DNA of 7,079 nt from Bacteriovoracaceae bacterium (GTDB taxonomy: Bacteria > Bdellovibrionota > UBA1018). Numbering within the stretch: position 1 is the stretch's first letter; every line of letters starts with the position of its first letter. Below are positions 6,388 to 7,079 of the stretch, one piece after another. Below the pieces are notes generated by a model. The model was not told the DNA's origin and did not search any database. It worked only from the letters and a program-made list of their open reading frames with translations. Position numbers and translations under genes: made by a program. The DNA is taken from positions 1 to 7,079 of the forward strand of contig JAHFAC010000089.1 in the NCBI GenBank assembly GCA_023250755.1. Reading direction: 5' to 3'.

Positions 6388-6535
6388 ACAAGCAATAAAT
6401 CTATAAGTATATGAAAATATTACATATATTTATTTAAATAATATCATACTAAAATACTTTACTAATTAAATCTGAGTGTGCTAACTTAGTCTCATAATCA
6501 GTATCGACCTTCGCTTGTAGAACGTATGTGAACTC
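6388..6535. other. A+T-rich intergenic spacer
   Basis: No gene is seen on either strand. Bases about 6395-6472 are almost entirely A and T. They contain a 12-bp palindrome, TTATTTAAATAA (6430-6441), and distant arms AAGTAT (6405-6410) and ATACTT (6454-6459). Composition differs sharply from the flanking genes. The stretch may serve as an UP-element-like or nucleoid-protein-bound promoter region for the downstream gene, or mark a junction between two transferred segments. Confidence 0.5.
6493..6498 (+). promoter_or_regulatory. Candidate -10 element for the secreted repeat protein
   Basis: CATAAT matches five of six -10 consensus bases, 52 bases ahead of the ATG. No convincing -35 lies 16-18 bases upstream; the preceding A+T-rich stretch could compensate as an upstream element. 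Confidence 0.25.
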
Positions 6536-6550
6536 AGAAGGAGCTAAAGA

Positions 6551-7079
6551 ATGGGAAAAATAGAGTTGTGCCATAGCTATGGCCTTGTGCGTAATAAGCA
6601 AAGAAGTAGACTATTACTTTCAGCTTTTTTGGGTCCGCAGGCTCTTTTTCTGGCGCAATTCGCTCAAGCAGGGAGTCCCGTAAAGGTTTCGCTCAGTGGT
6701 CCAGATAGCGGAACAGTGGGATCCTGCACGGATGCAATGACGGTGACTCTGCTGGATGCCTCGGGAAATGCTGCCGTGGTTGCCAATAATACCGTTGTGA
6801 ATCTTGGTTTTGTTTTATCGGGACAAGCGCTCCCAGCGACAGGTCACCTCTATGCAGATGCTGATTGTGCGACTAATCCCATTACGAGCGTTACCATTGC
6901 AGCAGGTTTAAGTTCAGCCAATTTTTATTACCTCGACACACTTGCCGCAGGGATTTGGATCAGTGCCACCGCATCCTCGTTGGCGGGGACGAACAAATGG
7001 GTGGATCTGGATCCACTTCCTCCCACAAAACTTGTTTTATCTCGAAATAGCTCGATCCCCTTGATGGCAGGAGGGGGAT
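6551..7079 (+). CDS. Secreted Ig-like repeat protein, N-terminal fragment
   Basis: An open frame of 176 codons runs off the right edge. The ATG at 6551 has a strong ribosome binding site, AGAAGGAG (6536-6543), seven bases upstream. Residues 1-40 form a Sec-type signal peptide: a long basic n-region (Arg14 to Arg20), a hydrophobic core (LLLSAFLG...ALFLAQF) and cleavage after AQA-40. Next comes an all-beta domain of about 115 residues with Cys59 and Cys106, possibly disulphide-bonded, TVTLLDASGNAA (64-75), and TSVTIAAG...NFYYLDT. It resembles bacterial Ig-like (Big-type) domains of surface and adhesin proteins. At about 158-174, PTKLVLSRNSSIPLMAG restarts the pattern seen at 43-57 (PVKVSLSGPDSGTVG), so the protein is probably a tandem-repeat surface or secreted protein. 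It is separated from the oxygenase operon by an A+T-rich gap and is unlikely to share its function. Confidence 0.75.
   Translation, partial: MGKIELCHSYGLVRNKQRSRLLLSAFLGPQALFLAQFAQAGSPVKVSLSGPDSGTVGSCTDAMTVTLLDASGNAAVVANNTVVNLGFVLSGQALPATGHLYADADCATNPITSVTIAAGLSSANFYYLDTLAAGIWISATASSLAGTNKWVDLDPLPPTKLVLSRNSSIPLMAGGG

Noticed and set aside
1..7079. CRISPR arrays, insertion sequences, tRNA or rRNA genes
   Set aside because: No regularly spaced repeats, transposase motifs, terminal repeats or RNA-gene consensus sequences were seen.

Overview
The window reads as a Gram-negative accessory locus. A tightly packed operon of six redox and modification genes runs left to right. A divergent RND/MMPL-type exporter is cut off by the left edge, and a secreted Ig-like repeat protein is cut off by the right edge. 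Genes overlap or nearly touch, starts carry purine-rich ribosome binding sites, and base composition is moderate (mid-40s % G+C by eye) apart from one very A+T-rich gap. The right-hand protein has a paired-cysteine Ig-like repeat that I associate with Bdellovibrio-like and other predatory or delta-type proteobacteria. That is a weak hint about the host, not an identification.

Layout. Bases 1-158 (minus) hold the N-terminus of an RND/MMPL-type membrane transporter. Bases 159-319 form a divergent control region with inverted repeats and two opposed promoter candidates. Bases 320-6381 (plus) hold six genes: a classical SDR oxidoreductase, a ferritin-like di-iron protein, an AurF-like di-iron oxygenase, a Rieske non-heme iron oxygenase, a DegT/DnrJ/EryC1/StrS PLP enzyme, and a membrane fatty acid hydroxylase/sterol desaturase-family enzyme. 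Four junctions overlap by 4-8 bases. The last gene probably overlaps too, but its start is uncertain. Bases 6371-6387 form a hairpin across the last stop codon. Bases 6388-6535 are an A+T-rich gap, and from 6551 the secreted protein begins.

How the genes may work together (inference). Four of the six gene products carry iron-oxygenase or di-iron motifs: two soluble di-iron folds, one Rieske, and one membrane eight-histidine type. The other two are a dehydrogenase/reductase and a probable aminotransferase. No scaffold-building enzyme (polyketide synthase, NRPS, terpene cyclase) is visible here. The set looks like the tailoring part of a pathway that aminates, then oxidises or N-oxygenates, a probably hydrophobic molecule, which the divergent RND protein could export. 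I do not recognise this exact gene combination. It is the best candidate for an undescribed system in the window.
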